A stretch of 64,000 bases of DNA from Sepioteuthis lessoniana (taxonomy: Eukaryota > Mollusca > Cephalopoda > Myopsida > Loliginidae). Location of the stretch: positions 36,601,356 through 36,665,355 of the forward strand of contig OY757934.1 in NCBI GenBank assembly GCA_963585895.1. Direction: 5' to 3'. This document shows, one piece after another, positions 1 to 11,400 of this stretch. Position numbers and translations under genes: made by a program. The notes below the pieces were generated by a model that saw only the letters and a program-made list of their open reading frames with translations, made no database searches and had not been told where the DNA came from. Every line of letters starts with the position of its first letter. Position 1 is the stretch's first letter.

Positions 1-260
1 CCCTTGATCCTTACCTTATAGTGCTGAGTGCTTAGCAAGGCGGCATCAAGTACTATTTTTTGAATCTTTGGTATGACTCGACCTGGGATTAAACCTCTGT
101 CTCCCGGACCACTGGCGAACACTCTACTCATTACGCCAATGGCCTGGTAAAGAAGGCGGCATCAAGTACCATTGTTTGAGTCTTTGGTAAACTCAACTTG
201 GGATTGAACCTCGGTCTCCCAGACCATTGGCGAACACTCTACTCATTTGACCAATGAGCA
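1..260 (-). mobile_element. SINE-C, two tandem tRNA-like heads
   Basis: Two copies of the same roughly 110-150 bp tRNA-like head lie in tandem (1-148 and 151-260). Read on the minus strand, each has an A-box-like stretch (tggcctaatgagtagagtg type) and a B-box (gaggttcaatccc type), followed by 'tcataccaaagactcaa' and 'ggtacttgatgc'. The first copy runs off the window edge. The same family is present full length at 13621-13866 and 60612-60880. It is a tRNA-derived SINE, not a working tRNA gene, because no acceptor stem is formed. Confidence 0.75.
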
Positions 261-1014
261 CTAACTCATACTTACTAATAGGTATGCTTGAGAATGTCTT
301 GGAAAGATGACCCTATAAGACTGGGAATGTTCTATACAATATTATGTGATCACTGTTGGCTGTATACACTAAGCATCATTGCTTTGAGGTTCCCCTGTCC
401 AAAAGAAAGCAAGCATATACTGAAGGGGTTGAGATACTTAAAAATAGTGTGAAGGAGGCCATGTGAGTGCTTAATTGGCATTTGCCTAATACTAAGTTAT
501 TATTTTTGAAATTATGCATATCTTATATTATCCTGCTTATAATTGTCTAATGGTGACTGTTGTAATTCTGAATCATAATTTTCAAAAATTGGCTGTTTTG
601 ATGACCTTTCTAGCACATGATGACCTTTGTGAAGCATATGATGAACATAAACTTTGTGGTAGTTCTGCTGTATTATGATATTATTGTAATATCAAAAAGT
701 AGATATGGTTTCTGATAATTTGGATATTAAGTAGTTACATTAATCTTGTTTATTGGATTCTTCTTCAGAATAGGATGACTACATTTTTTAATTGAATAAA
801 TCAATTCTCCTCAAGTCTCCTCAACCCTTTTGTTTTACCAGCAATATTTTTTGCTTTTTTATAGTATTGTTCCATCTTTTATGTGTTGTATTGTCTATAT
901 TAGATCACTAAGGCTAACTTATTAACAATAAAATTCTTCATTTTTATGGTCATTATATCATCAATATCATCATGACATAGAATATTTGTAATGTTTTGTT
1001 ATAATCTGAATAGT
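261..1014. other. Anonymous AT-rich DNA
   Basis: I recognise no element here. Positions 290-470 have somewhat higher complexity than the rest, but every frame is broken and I cannot assign it. Confidence 0.4.
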
Positions 1015-1015
1015 T

Positions 1016-1532
1016 GGTTGTATTTTAAGGCATATCAACCCTTGAAGGTTATTCAATGCTAAATACTGTTTATACATATATATCAAATATATAAGATTTG
1101 TATGCAAATAGTTTGTAAAAAACAAAATTTTATAACGAGCCAGAGCTCATTTGTTTGTTCATTTGTTAAATGGTTTTAAGTATTGCTATCCAACGGGAAG
1201 AGTTTTATTTGATCACAGTTAAATGGTTTCAAATCTTCCTGTTTAACACTACTTATTCTACTCACCATTATTCATTCATTTGTAGACAGTTAAATGGTTT
1301 CAAGTATAGAAAATGATTAAAGAAATTTCCATTTGGGACCCTAACAGGTACTACCACGCAGAGTGGATCTGGGAATAATGGCAATAAATGAGTACTCCTC
1401 TTACCCTAAAGCTCCAAGACTGGAGTCTTATCATATTGTTTAGTGTCATATCCAGGACATTTACTGAGGAGTCTTATCTTTCTACAGAGGCTCAGTCAGC
1501 GTATTCAACATCCCCAGCTGACTGGGCTGGTT
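1016..1532 (-). mobile_element. Composite repeat B (head + linker + tail)
   Basis: On the minus strand the order is head (about 1330-1532), an AT-rich linker with repeated 'cagttaaatggtttcaagta'-like pieces (1080-1320), and the tail 'ggttgatatgccttaaaa'-like at 1016-1065. The head contains the family signature 'gtcctggatatgacactaaa' and a segment related to 'ttgccattgctcccaggtcc'. Family B recurs at least ten times in the window on both strands. It behaves like a SINE, but I cannot trace its head to a tRNA. Confidence 0.7.
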
Positions 1533-1784
1533 ATAATTTGGAGGAAAACTATCAAATAAATTTAGTGAGCTTATTTTGGTGTACTTATTATTTGTTAATT
1601 GTTGCTTTGGGATTTTAAGCATTAAAATATATATAACGTTGTCTGTAAAACCATTAACAAAAACTTGTTTAAAATAGAATTGCAAATTTTTATTGTATAT
1701 ACATAATCAATATCATAGTCATATAGAAAAGGTTTGTGATAATGTTGAATTTATTATTTACTGGGTTCTTTTTTTAGAATAAAC

Positions 1785-2095
1785 CTGCCTCTAATAATTT
1801 ATTTTTCATTCTGGAGATCTTATTGCTGTTGAAATAGAAAACTAAACTATCCTTTTTGATGGCCAATTGTCTTCAATCTGAGAAAGTTCTATGACGTCTT
1901 TAGAGACCAGCATAATAGAATGGTGCCAAAAAGTATGAATTTTGGTCAGAGAAAAAAAATTCTGTTGAAAGAAAAGTTCAAATTTATTATTGGATATTGA
2001 CCTGGAGTTGCTACAGAAGATATTGCAGAAAATTAATCTCATTAAGAAAAGGGATATTCTTTCCAAAAGCACAGATTTGCAATATGCCAAATGAT
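1785..2095. repeat. Unclassified repeat K, copy 1
   Basis: This segment matches 2470-2745 in the same orientation, for example 'aatctgagaaagttctatga' against 'aatctgagcaaattccatga', followed by 'agagaccagcayaa'. Both K copies follow a minus-strand composite B, so a B+K module appears twice. The minus strand is open over 1842-2090, with a weak resemblance to the open frame in the second copy. Confidence 0.5.
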
Positions 2096-2109
2096 TTTAG
2101 AATTTAATT

Positions 2110-2423
2110 GGTTTGGTTTGGTTTTATGGCATATCAACCATTGTAGGTTATTTAAAGCCAAATCCATTCTTATACATATAAACAGTTCTATTTCCAACAA
2201 TTCAGTTAAGCATTAGTACACTGCTTAGTTCTATTTAACCCATTGATACGACCTTATTAGGTGCTACCATTCTGGGCCAGAGTGGACCAGGGAGCAATGG
2301 TAATAAAGGAGTATTCTGCATTGCCCAAAGCTCCAGCATTATTGTAGCCTCACCATCAGATTGTTAAGTGTCATATATCAGGACACTCATAAGGGGAGTC
2401 TCACCCTGCTGCAGCCCAAACCA
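2110..2423 (-). mobile_element. Composite repeat B
   Basis: The tail 'tttggttttatggcatatca' starts at 2115, a short linker follows, and the head occupies about 2220-2423 with 'agtggaccagggagcaatgg' and 'gtgtcatatatcaggacac'. It is a near-standard copy with a short linker, in contrast to the hugely expanded linker at 39429-40514. Confidence 0.8.
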
Positions 2424-2469
2424 TTAGAATTTAATATCCATTTTCATCAGTCCAGGTTTTGGTACTACT

Positions 2470-2745
2470 TCAAAATAAGTCTGTCATTTATTTCATTTTT
2501 TATATGGGGAGATTGTGTTGTTGAATGACCGACCACAGTATCTCTAATCTGAGCAAATTCCATGAGATCCCAAGAGACCAGCACAACACAAGAAATGGCA
2601 CTTTTGGCTAGAGAAAAAAAGATTACTATTGTGATGAAAGTCTGAATTTGGTCATGACATCTAGATAAATGGCTGTCTTTTTCTGGTGAAGTATCAATTA
2701 TATTTAATTCAGAAATAGATTTGAGGAAAAACAAAACTTACGATA
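2470..2745. repeat. Unclassified repeat K, copy 2
   Basis: This is the second copy of repeat K (see 1785-2095). The minus-strand frame at 2465-2734 is open and shares a few residues with the frame in copy 1 (FFSL, then LVSxDxxEhxQI). That may only reflect shared DNA descent. I do not call a gene. Confidence 0.45.
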
Positions 2746-3730
2746 TTGTAAAAAACTAGACCCTTAAATAAAATGTATACAGTTGTGTTCTGATTGAATC
2801 AAAATAGCAAAAAACATTTTTTCACAAGTAAAAAAGGAAAAGAATTTTTTTGTTTTCAGAAATCTTTTTTAAAAAAAGTGCAGGTTATGTGGTGATAATG
2901 GAAGGAAATTCTCATGAGATAGTACAGAAGTGAGAGATAGATAAAAATAACTGGTTTCCATGACAGTCATATGACTGTATTTGTTGCATGCAGCCTCCAT
3001 AAACATTATCATCAAATCAGTATGGAATGAAGCCAATATGTCTGCCACCAAAACATTAATCTAAGGCTATTGGAACTGAGGTAAGCTGTTTGAATAAAAA
3101 CTCATTAAAATAAAGACACATGCTTCTCTCCAATACTGGACTATTCTTTGGATTGCCAGGAGCATTGGGAGATGCCAGAAAGCAAAGAAGGGAATTACTC
3201 TTGAATATTCATGAGTTGAGCAATATCCAATTTTCTTTCTCTTATGATTGAGATTACTTTGTGTGTATTTTATAGTTTATTTACTTTCCTTTTTGCCCTG
3301 GCTTACCAACAGGATAAAAAAGAACAAACAAACAAAAAAAAACAAACAAAAAAAGAAAATATCCCATTACTAAAATTAAACAAACAAATCAATGTTCAAA
3401 TGTTGTCATGTTTGAGAATGGTTACTTCCAGTGATATTCTGATATCTAATGAGACATTCAAAGATTTTTCACAATATAAATTAATAACATAAAATAATAT
3501 ACAATTATAAAATAGCAAATATCTGACCAGAGAAAAATGTTCTTGCCTCAAGCTTTTAAAAGTTATGATGCAGTGAGATCAATAAAATTATATTAATGAT
3601 GCATGTAGATACATTTTTACTGTTATATATGATTCACATATAATTGAATGTATACATATGAGGCAGGATTATAAATGATGAAATGTGTCTTTGCATGTTT
3701 GTTTATTTATTTTTTATGACTTCTGGGGTA
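2746..3730. other. Anonymous AT-rich DNA
   Basis: I see no confident element. Positions 2878-2950 read 'gcaggttatgtggtgata', which resembles the zinc-knuckle codons of the LINE at 33100-34050, but the match ends quickly. An A-rich simple tract with caaa repeats lies at 3315-3360. Confidence 0.35.
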
Positions 3731-4202
3731 TCTCACTTTTTTACTATCTTCCCACATTAACTTTTGAAAAAAAAAGGAATCTTTGCAAAGAACATATATA
3801 TATTTACCAAACCCCTCTGTACAAGCAGAATGCATCACAAAGTCCATTTTAAGTGGAGTTTTGCAGGTTTAAATTCAGAGTTTTCCTCCAAGACTGGTAG
3901 CCACACTAAGGTTAAAGAACACAATCTACTGTGCTACTTACTCCTAGCTAGAAGGAGAATAATTGGATTTATAATTTTCAAAGAGTATTAGCTCTATGTG
4001 AAAGGCAAAGAATTTCTTCCAGGATTTGAACTTCAGTCACCATGTCCATTTCTTTCAATGGTAACCATTACACTACAAATGCCTTCTATAAAAAACATAG
4101 AGACTATTGATACCTTTTTATGCCTCTTTCGGCATCTTTGCTTTTTACTGTCTTCTAACATCAACCTTGAAAAAAAGAATCTTTGCAAAGAACATATATA
4201 CT
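3731..4202. repeat. Imperfect ~65-bp direct repeat around a SINE-D
   Basis: Positions 3731-3802 and 4140-4202 are imperfect direct repeats, both ending in 'aatctttgcaaagaacatat'. They bracket the SINE-D copy. They are too long to be a normal target-site duplication, so a local duplication is more likely. Confidence 0.6.
3801..4086 (-). mobile_element. SINE-D (diverged copy)
   Basis: This is a minus-strand tRNA-derived SINE. The head end at 4086 contains the A-box equivalent ('aatggtaaccattacac' on plus), and the B-box equivalent is near 4025 ('aggatttgaactt' on plus). The body has 'gaattcagagttttcct'-like sequence. It is more diverged than the intact copies at 34796-35088 and 47701-47992. 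Confidence 0.75.
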
Positions 4203-4729
4203 ATTAATACAATAACTATATTTGTATCAAATTCTGTTAAGTAATTTATTAAATAGTTCACTAAAATACCTTCTTAATTTCTTTTTCTCACAATTATTTA
4301 AGAAATAATCCAATTTAATTATTTCAGAAATAATCCAATTTAACCCAATTTTTTTGACACTATTGTTGTTTTTGATCTGATTTGGCAATTTTTTCCCCAA
4401 AATATAATACTCTATTAGCAAAAGTAGACTTAGTTTTTGAAACCTGCCAGGACAGTAAATTTCCAGTTCAAGAAGAAATATTGAAAAAATGTCTATCATA
4501 ATTAGAAATTCCATTTATCATTTTAAAAGTTTTATTGAGATAATCTCTAATTCTTCTTTCTAGTATAGTAGTTAATCCTAATTTCTTCAATCTCTCCTTG
4601 TAACTGTAATCTTTTATTCATTTTATTATTTTTGTCACTCTTTATTGTTTTGCATTGTGGTAGGAAGATTCCTTTGATAGGCCACATAAGTTATGCATGT
4701 AGCAAAACAGGATGTTCACCTGTTTCCTA
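4203..4729. other. Anonymous AT-rich DNA
   Basis: No element is recognised. A short local repeat ('gaaataatccaattta' twice) lies near 4303-4345. Confidence 0.4.
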
Positions 4730-5290
4730 AGATAAACAAAACACAGTGGAAATGCCACATGAATTGTGTGGGTAGCATGCCGGAAGGAGGTGAGAACATG
4801 AGGATTGTGGAGGCGTGGGGAAAATTATACAACGACTGAAGATTTTTGATCCAGAGAGAATGAAGAAGCCCGCAGAAGAGTCACTAGAAGTTAGGCAGCT
4901 CTGGGCTCTGGCCTTTTGCCTGACGGCCCAGAGATGAAAGCTTGAGAAAAGCTTTAGCTGTATGAGACTCACTAAAATGAGGACGCTAAGATGATTGAAT
5001 GTCTATGGATAATGCTTGACACACGAAGCAGAGAAGCGTGAAGCAACAGACTTGTGAGAGAAGAGTAATGTGAAGAAGCAGATGTGCTAAAGTCGAAAGT
5101 GGGTATGATCCCAGAAGAAAAAAGATGGGTGTCTTGCGAAGGACCTAAAGCTGAAAAACATATAGAAACTAAGATGATTAGATATTTTGAATTGGCCCTG
5201 TACCAGTCTTGTAAAAGTAGAAAAAAGAAGAAGTGGTTCATAGAAGATTCATATCTACCTCTACGAGTATATCTTGGCCATCCTCAACTC
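4730..5290. other. Higher-complexity, purine-rich segment of unknown nature
   Basis: This segment is less AT-rich and more complex than its surroundings, and purine-rich on the plus strand. Short open frames exist on both strands (5084-5506 plus; 4727-4972 and 4972-5241 minus), but none has a recognisable domain, and I see no second copy in the window. It could be a decayed exon, a non-coding transcript or an unknown repeat. Confidence 0.3.
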
Positions 5291-5629
5291 TCTCCTTCAC
5301 TCCACTATTTTGGACATTTTGTAATAAAAGGAAGAGAAAACAAGCAGATTATATTTTTATACATCCACATTGTTATTGTTCTTCCCTGTATACAACATTT
5401 ATATGCCCTCCAATTTCAATGTTACTCTCCAATTTCCATGTCTAGACACTGGAGCCCAGACCAAAGTACAATATCCTCTATGAGGTTTCATGGCTATCTT
5501 TTTTAAGAATAAATAAAAATGTATTTTATGGTGAGCCAAAACAAACATTAGAGCTAAAATTACAAAATCATACCATTAGCTTTTATTTGAATTCATAATA
5601 TGAAGAATTGTTATTATGAATTGACATAC

Positions 5630-6115
5630 TGGGATTAGCGTCTTCATCTTGATTGTTACTATGGTCTCAATGTTCCAGACATTGTAACCATCAAGCAAGA
5701 TTTCAATTCCCTGGTCAGGTAGCACAATCAGTGGAAGAAACAATATTTTAAAAGACAAATCTGGGAAACCTGAGTAGTGTAATAGTGAGGTTAGCTGGCC
5801 ATTGTCAGTGAACTTGATTCTCACTGGGTACACCATACTTCTGAACTTGTACTAAACTAAACTAAGCTTAGTAAACAACAACACTTCAAAGACAGATTAA
5901 TTTGGAAGAATTGAGATACAAGTTATCATTTAAGCATGTGTAGAAAATGAGAATAATCTATTCTCAAGCATTGAATAAAGGGTTTGATTAGAAATTCCCT
6001 GGAAGTTATAATTATTACAGACACCGGAAAAAGGTCAGAGCAACAATGGCTGAAATGTTGCAACTATAATAATAATCAAGATGAAGATATTAGTCCAAGT
6101 AAATCAGCCTATAGT
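5630..6115 (+). mobile_element. SINE-E with an inverted partial copy upstream (foldback)
   Basis: A plus-strand SINE-E runs from about 5780 to 6115. It has the signature 'actaaactaaactaagctta', then 'gaataaagggtttgattaga', and ends with 'atcaagatgaagatatta'. An inverted partial copy of that 3' end lies at 5638-5735 ('gtcttcatcttgattgttac'), so the locus can fold back. The same arrangement recurs at 22592-22730 and 53984-54582. Confidence 0.65.
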
Positions 6116-6693
6116 ACCACTAATATTTGTGTACATGCTAGGAAAACTTGAATGTGTCGATCTACTCAGTATACATAATCAATATTATTCAGAAGAACTG
6201 GTAGATTACTGCCATCAGCATATTTCTTTTTTATGGTAACTCTCAAACTATGATCACTGGTAAAGAGTGTTGATCAGAAAGAAAGAAAGAATAAACCATC
6301 AACAGTATTTAAATTCTTATTCCTGCGTCTAAGCTTGCCTGTGTTAGGCAGCAACCTGTTAATCAACAGGTTACAGAGATATATCTAATCATATAGAATT
6401 CATAAAGAGTTTTAAGAATAATTTTATTTCTAATCTATAGATCATACAAACACAAGAAGAATAGTTGTTTTAGAGTTATGAAAAAAGCAACAGAAATAAG
6501 ATAAAAGATGTCCTAGGTCTTCTCTGCGTGAAAACTTTGCCGCTTAAAAAATCAAACTAAGATTAATCATGAGGTCAAGTTGATAATTACTCGGCAAAAG
6601 GTTATAATGATAGACCAATGAAATGTATTGGAGAGTGGTGAGTGAGTGACAAGTATTCAAGGATCAATGAGATACTTAGTGATCATGGACTTG
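6116..6693. other. Anonymous AT-rich DNA
   Basis: I see no recognisable element or gene in this stretch. Confidence 0.4.
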
Positions 6694-7220
6694 TGTACCA
6701 TATTCACAATTAATGCTATGTGTGAAATAGACATATAATGTTCATAACGATAGAACATAGGAATCTCAGAATTCGAAAACACATAACGACTTCTTGTTCA
6801 GGTATGAAACCTTTTTATTAACTTAAAGGTTTCGACGTAAGGAGGAGAGACACAATCTTCTATGCTGTCTTATTCATTTGGCCCCCATCTCGAGTGGCCC
6901 CCATAGGCGCAAGTTCGCCTCGTGTCTGTGAGCTCAAAAATCGACCATCTTTGTCCAATGTCTAATCTCAACTCTCTAACTTTCTTCAAATTCTCACACA
7001 AACCTCTGTGCGCTTCCGGTGCATGATGTCACCCACACTCCGTCACCCGTTTTGTCTCGGAGTATTGTGACATCTGAGTGACACCTCCATCCACCCGTGC
7101 GCGCCCGCGTTAACACCTGCCTCAATGTTGCACCCAATTAACCCATGTGCCTAGCCGAAAGGTTCTCAGCCTAACTAAACTCAAAGGCATGAACCGAAAT
7201 CCCTCGGCTATTATATAACA
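6694..7220 (-). mobile_element. Solo LTR of an LTR retrotransposon (fossil)
   Basis: The 527-bp segment begins TG, ends CA and is flanked by a 4-bp duplication, cttg (6690-6693 and 7221-7224). Positions 6890-7160 form one of the two most GC-rich islands of the window. An aataaa-like signal on the minus strand (tttttatta near 6812) suggests minus orientation. It shares 'cttccggtgcat' with the LTR at 17893-18581, so the two belong to related families. No internal region is attached. The 4-bp duplication suits a Ty3/Gypsy-type element, but the superfamily is not proven. Confidence 0.75.
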
Positions 7221-7410
7221 CTTGAAGAGCTGAAGATCATATGCTATGAGTCAAGGGAGTTACAGATCAATTCATTCTGGGAATAGAACCAGATTGTCTA
7301 TCAATAAACACAGTCAGTGGAGTAGACAAAGAATAAGGTACTGTTGGGCCAATAAAATTAATGTAAACAGCCTTAAAACTTCCTGGAAACAGGCACATTC
7401 GGGAATAGAA

Positions 7411-7722
7411 TCATGGATGAAACAAAATTTGATACTTTTGGCTCTGGTTCAAATTTGATGCTCTAAGCTCTTCTGGTTCTAGGTGCACATATTTAGGTGC
7501 AATACTGCATATGTGCATAGGTGCAAGAATTTCTATAAGAGTATGTATGGATGATGCTTCGGCCTCGAAACCATGCCTGAATCCAGAGTCATCATCTGAT
7601 GAAGGCTTTGTTAGAAGCAATGCTGTTGTATAAACATCAGTTATTGTATGATACCTACTGGATATAGGCATGGCATATATAAATATATGCATGTATATGC
7701 AAATATGTGTGTAGGTATTCAT
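7411..7722 (-). other. Open frame of unknown nature, possible exon fragment
   Basis: A 103-residue minus-strand frame has a balanced composition in its middle (PSSDDDSGFRHGFEAEAS) and is less AT-driven than other frames here. Possible splice acceptors (ag) lie upstream near 7670 and 7636 on the minus strand. There is no family match from memory, no partner exon and no polyadenylation signal at a suitable distance. It could be a decayed gene piece or chance. Confidence 0.15.
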
Positions 7723-9974
7723 AATATATATGTAGGTATGAATATGGATATTTGTGTAAAGAATAACAAAACAAGTAAGGAATCAGCAGATTTTAATAGT
7801 TTATAGAATAGAAAGAGAAAGATTTCTTGGTGGGGATAAAAGGATTAGTTTTATAATGTTCATAATAAACCGAAGTCTTTGATGCTAGTATGGTTAGAAG
7901 TCAATAGACAAAGATATCATTCTTTTTTACGTACTTTAGTTCAGAGGAGTCCATGTGACAAATGTAGTTTTTCTTTTCCAGAAGTCAGGACTCCATATAT
8001 TCAAGGAAACAATCAGGAGTAGAACAGAATAATTAGAGCCTTGATCATGGACAGAGTAGAGGGTGTGAGACACAAAGGTAGCAAGCAGCAGTGTGTCACC
8101 AGGAGCAATGGCAGGGCCATAGATTTAGGAGCTAGCTATTATACAGAATTGGATAGAAAACTGACCTAGTCTTTGTCTGCCCAAATCCATTGTGAGAAAT
8201 ATTACACAACTCCTCTTACCAGGATAAACCAGAAAATGAATAAAAATGATAATATGTATTTATTGTGGAATTTCATTTTTTTGTGGTGTTGACACATGGC
8301 TGCGACAGTTTTGACTAAAACCTGCAGCCAATTAATCCTTTCTTAAAAACAAACACAATTCATGACTGAGTCATTAAGTAGAAGAATATGTTGCAAGCCA
8401 TGGAAAATACTGCCACAGATATTTGCAGCAAATTCTTGCTTGTATAACACTGAAAAATGTTTTACACTATAATTAAGAAACTCAACAATTGAGACAAAAT
8501 GCATGCCAATAACTTGCAGGTGTGCTTCCTTAGAAAAGAAGGTTATATTTGCTACTTAATTAAATTTTTCTGTTATTACAATTTTTATTCTTAGGTGTTT
8601 TCTTCAGTATGAATATTCACAAACATACATACAATTTCTGATAATAATGGAAACTGCATATCTACCTATCTATTGTTTTTGCCTACAGGTGGAAATGAGA
8701 AATCAAGTATACAATTAAATAGTTGATACTCTGAAAAGTTTGGCAACTCCTAATCAATTGTATCTTCAAAAATGTTTTCTAAATATAAAGATGATGTAAG
8801 GAATAAAAGCTAATCAAAAATAACTTCAGAAACTTGTTGGCTCATTTGGAAAAACTGAATTTTGTTAAAAAGGATGTTATTTTTCTAAGAGTAACAAAAT
8901 CAAGTTTAAAAATCTTATTTGAGAACTTCAATTCTTTATGAAGACAATTTGAATAAAGGCTTTATAAAAAGAGAACATTTCCAAGAATTAAATAAAGAAA
9001 AACTAACTTTTACATAAGACTCAGACATAACATCTGTTGATGTGTTCAGCAATAGTGACAAGCTCTTTCTATCATTCTAGAACATGTTTGTCACCTGGAA
9101 CTTGACTGCATCATTAAAAATGTCAGAGCCACCCCAAAATAGCGATACCACTTGCACATTTATATTGACTACTCTCAGTTATATATTATCAGCTTTTGAT
9201 AGGATACAGAATTAAATGTGAGGTCTAGTTGGTCAGGTAACTCATTTAATCTCTTCAACAACTCTCTTCCCTCATAATATTGCTAGTTTGCTACTTTTCT
9301 TTAAAAGAACAGTTGTTGAATGTGTAACAAACTCTCTTTTAAGTTTGATACTATGAAACTCTTCCCTTTACTTAATCTCTTCAAGTTCAAAGTCAGTAAG
9401 AGTCTCATTGATTCTTACACACCCAGGTCGCCCTCTGTCCATTTATCCATCCATTCATTTTCCTATTTTCACTCATCCCATCCCCGTTTTCTCTCCAATC
9501 ATTATTCCTATTCATTTATTTTATCTCATCAACAATATCATCGTAATTCTTTGCTGATTAGTGGCCAATTTAGTTCTGCTTATTAAAAAAAAAGAAAATC
9601 CACCATAAAACCCAGATCAATCATTCATTAATGCTTCAAAGATGAATGAATTGACAAATCCAAAGAAATTTTCAAAGTCAACAATTATTTTCCTACTATA
9701 AATACAGACTCCATTTTGCCTCAGGCTTGTCTGCTGAGTGATAAACATATTGAAGCTTTCTATAAGAGCAGGAAATGGAATAAAGTCAATAATATTAATC
9801 TGATAATCAACTATGTGGCAATCAACATTTTACTCTGATAAAGTAGTCATGACACATCATATGAAGTTTTTCAGATTATATCTATACTACAATATTGTAG
9901 TTTGTACTTGTGTGTGCATGTGTGTCTGTGTGTGCAAGGATCACTGTCAAATAGAAAGTTTTTGGGATCTAATT
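7723..9974. other. Anonymous AT-rich DNA
   Basis: I recognise no element in this 2.2-kb stretch. The plus-strand frame at 9320-9586 is low-complexity (Ser, His, Phe, Tyr) and not convincing. Confidence 0.4.
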
Positions 9975-10080
9975 TTTTAGCATTGATATTGACTTGACCT
10001 CTGAGATCACTGGAGGTCATCAAATAGCAAAATATACCATTTCTATCCAAATAAAATGAAATAGGCTTTGATATAAAATA
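9975..10080. repeat. Unclassified repeat H, copy 1
   Basis: It matches 48735-48910: 'ctggaggtcatcaaatagca' followed by 'aaaatataccatttc', against 'ctggaagtcatcaaatggaa' and 'aaaatatgccatttc', then 'tttgatat'. The family is not identified. Confidence 0.5.
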
Positions 10081-11330
10081 CAAAAATATTTTTTGATATC
10101 ATTATGGTGGGATAAATGAGGGCAGATCTTTGGTAAGCTATATGTTGGATGTTTAGAAATAAGTTATGAAAAGGACTTTACCTAGTTGCAAAACATTGAT
10201 GACCAAGAAATATCGTATTAAAAATGTTTCAGAAACAAATAAAAAAATTCTTTTTTGATCAAAATTCTTACTATGATGGATTTGTCATGTTCATATTCAA
10301 ATAATTTTGATAAATTATATATGTGAATTATTTCGTTGAAACATTTTCTCTTTTATCTTTTTTCCCTAAAAATGCTTAGAACCTCTGGTTCTGTTGAAAT
10401 AATACTGCTTTTATAAATTCTTTTGATAGGAAGGGAAAGGATATAAAGTTTAAGATGAGCAAGACACAAGGATGTAGGTGTGCACATTTTCAAGGGAAGA
10501 AGTAAAAAGATATATTCTGAATATATCTTGTGAGCATTAATTCATCTATAAAAAGGGTCTCACTGCTCTCACTAGTGTTTCTAGTGTAAGCAAATATGGC
10601 CCATTAGATGATTCCTCATCCTTGATAAAAAAAAAAGAAGCCTTTTCATGAGGAATGCAAATGACCAATTGATTCAAGAAGAGGAATGTAAATGACCTAT
10701 AGGCTTTATTTCTCTCCTTCCTCACAGGCATTGATACACAAAATATAAATAAAAAATTAAAAAACAAAAAACAAAAGAAAATTTAACTCACCAATTTAAT
10801 TCACTTTGATTTTTAGTTATAAACTTACCTGAAAAAAAAGAAGTGAAGATGAAAATTTAACAAGCATAAAAGAATCAAAATTAATAAATAAAATAATATA
10901 TACGAGGGTTCAAAAATATGTTAGTTACTCCAAAATTAAATGATATATCTCACAGTTTAAAGTTTATTATGATGTTTTATCATTTTCTAACCAATAATTA
11001 TCATCATTAATTTTGACTTGTTCCATAGATAGGATAGAGACAGATTGATTGATTGATTGATTGATTTTAAATTGAAGCCTAAAGAATAGAATTGCTTAGA
11101 AAAGCAACCAAAAATGAAGATACCATTCAAAATATGCACAATTAATTACATGATAATCTAAGATAAAAACAGTGCATAGCAACATTCAATTTCTTTTCTC
11201 AATCTGTCTCTGTCACTATACTCTTTCATGAATAGGCATTGCCAACATAATAAATTTTATTGGGTAGAATTGAGAGTGTCTCACATTGTGTAATCTTTAG
11301 CAATCTAATCTGAGTAACACTTACCATTGA
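10081..11330. other. Anonymous AT-rich DNA with a short (gatt)n tract
   Basis: Mostly unassigned. A (gatt)n microsatellite of about six units lies at 11043-11066. A small duplication (aggaatgcaaatgacc / aggaatgtaaatgacc) lies at 10650-10700. Confidence 0.45.
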
Positions 11331-11334
11331 GTTC

Positions 11335-11400
11335 ATTTCTCTCTAAGTGATCCATACTTCTGGCCTTGTGCCACCCAAGCAAAACTTAGTCAATGATTTG
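11335..11400 (-). mobile_element. Repeat G fragment (cacaaggccagaa family)
   Basis: On the minus strand this reads 'ggcacaaggccagaagtatg', matching 13160-13245 and, more loosely, 12640-12716 and 19715-19815. The motif resembles an abundant cephalopod SINE as I remember it. That identification is an inference. Confidence 0.5.

Noticed and set aside
2870-3010. LINE zinc-knuckle-like piece 'gcaggttatgtggtgata'
   Set aside because: The match to the LINE at 33430 is only about 17 bp, and the following sequence does not align, so I do not call an element.
5084-5506. 140-residue plus-strand frame
   Set aside because: Its second half is biased and repeat-free but featureless, a second frame overlaps it, and I see no domain or splice context. 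I kept only the underlying complex island as an unassigned feature.
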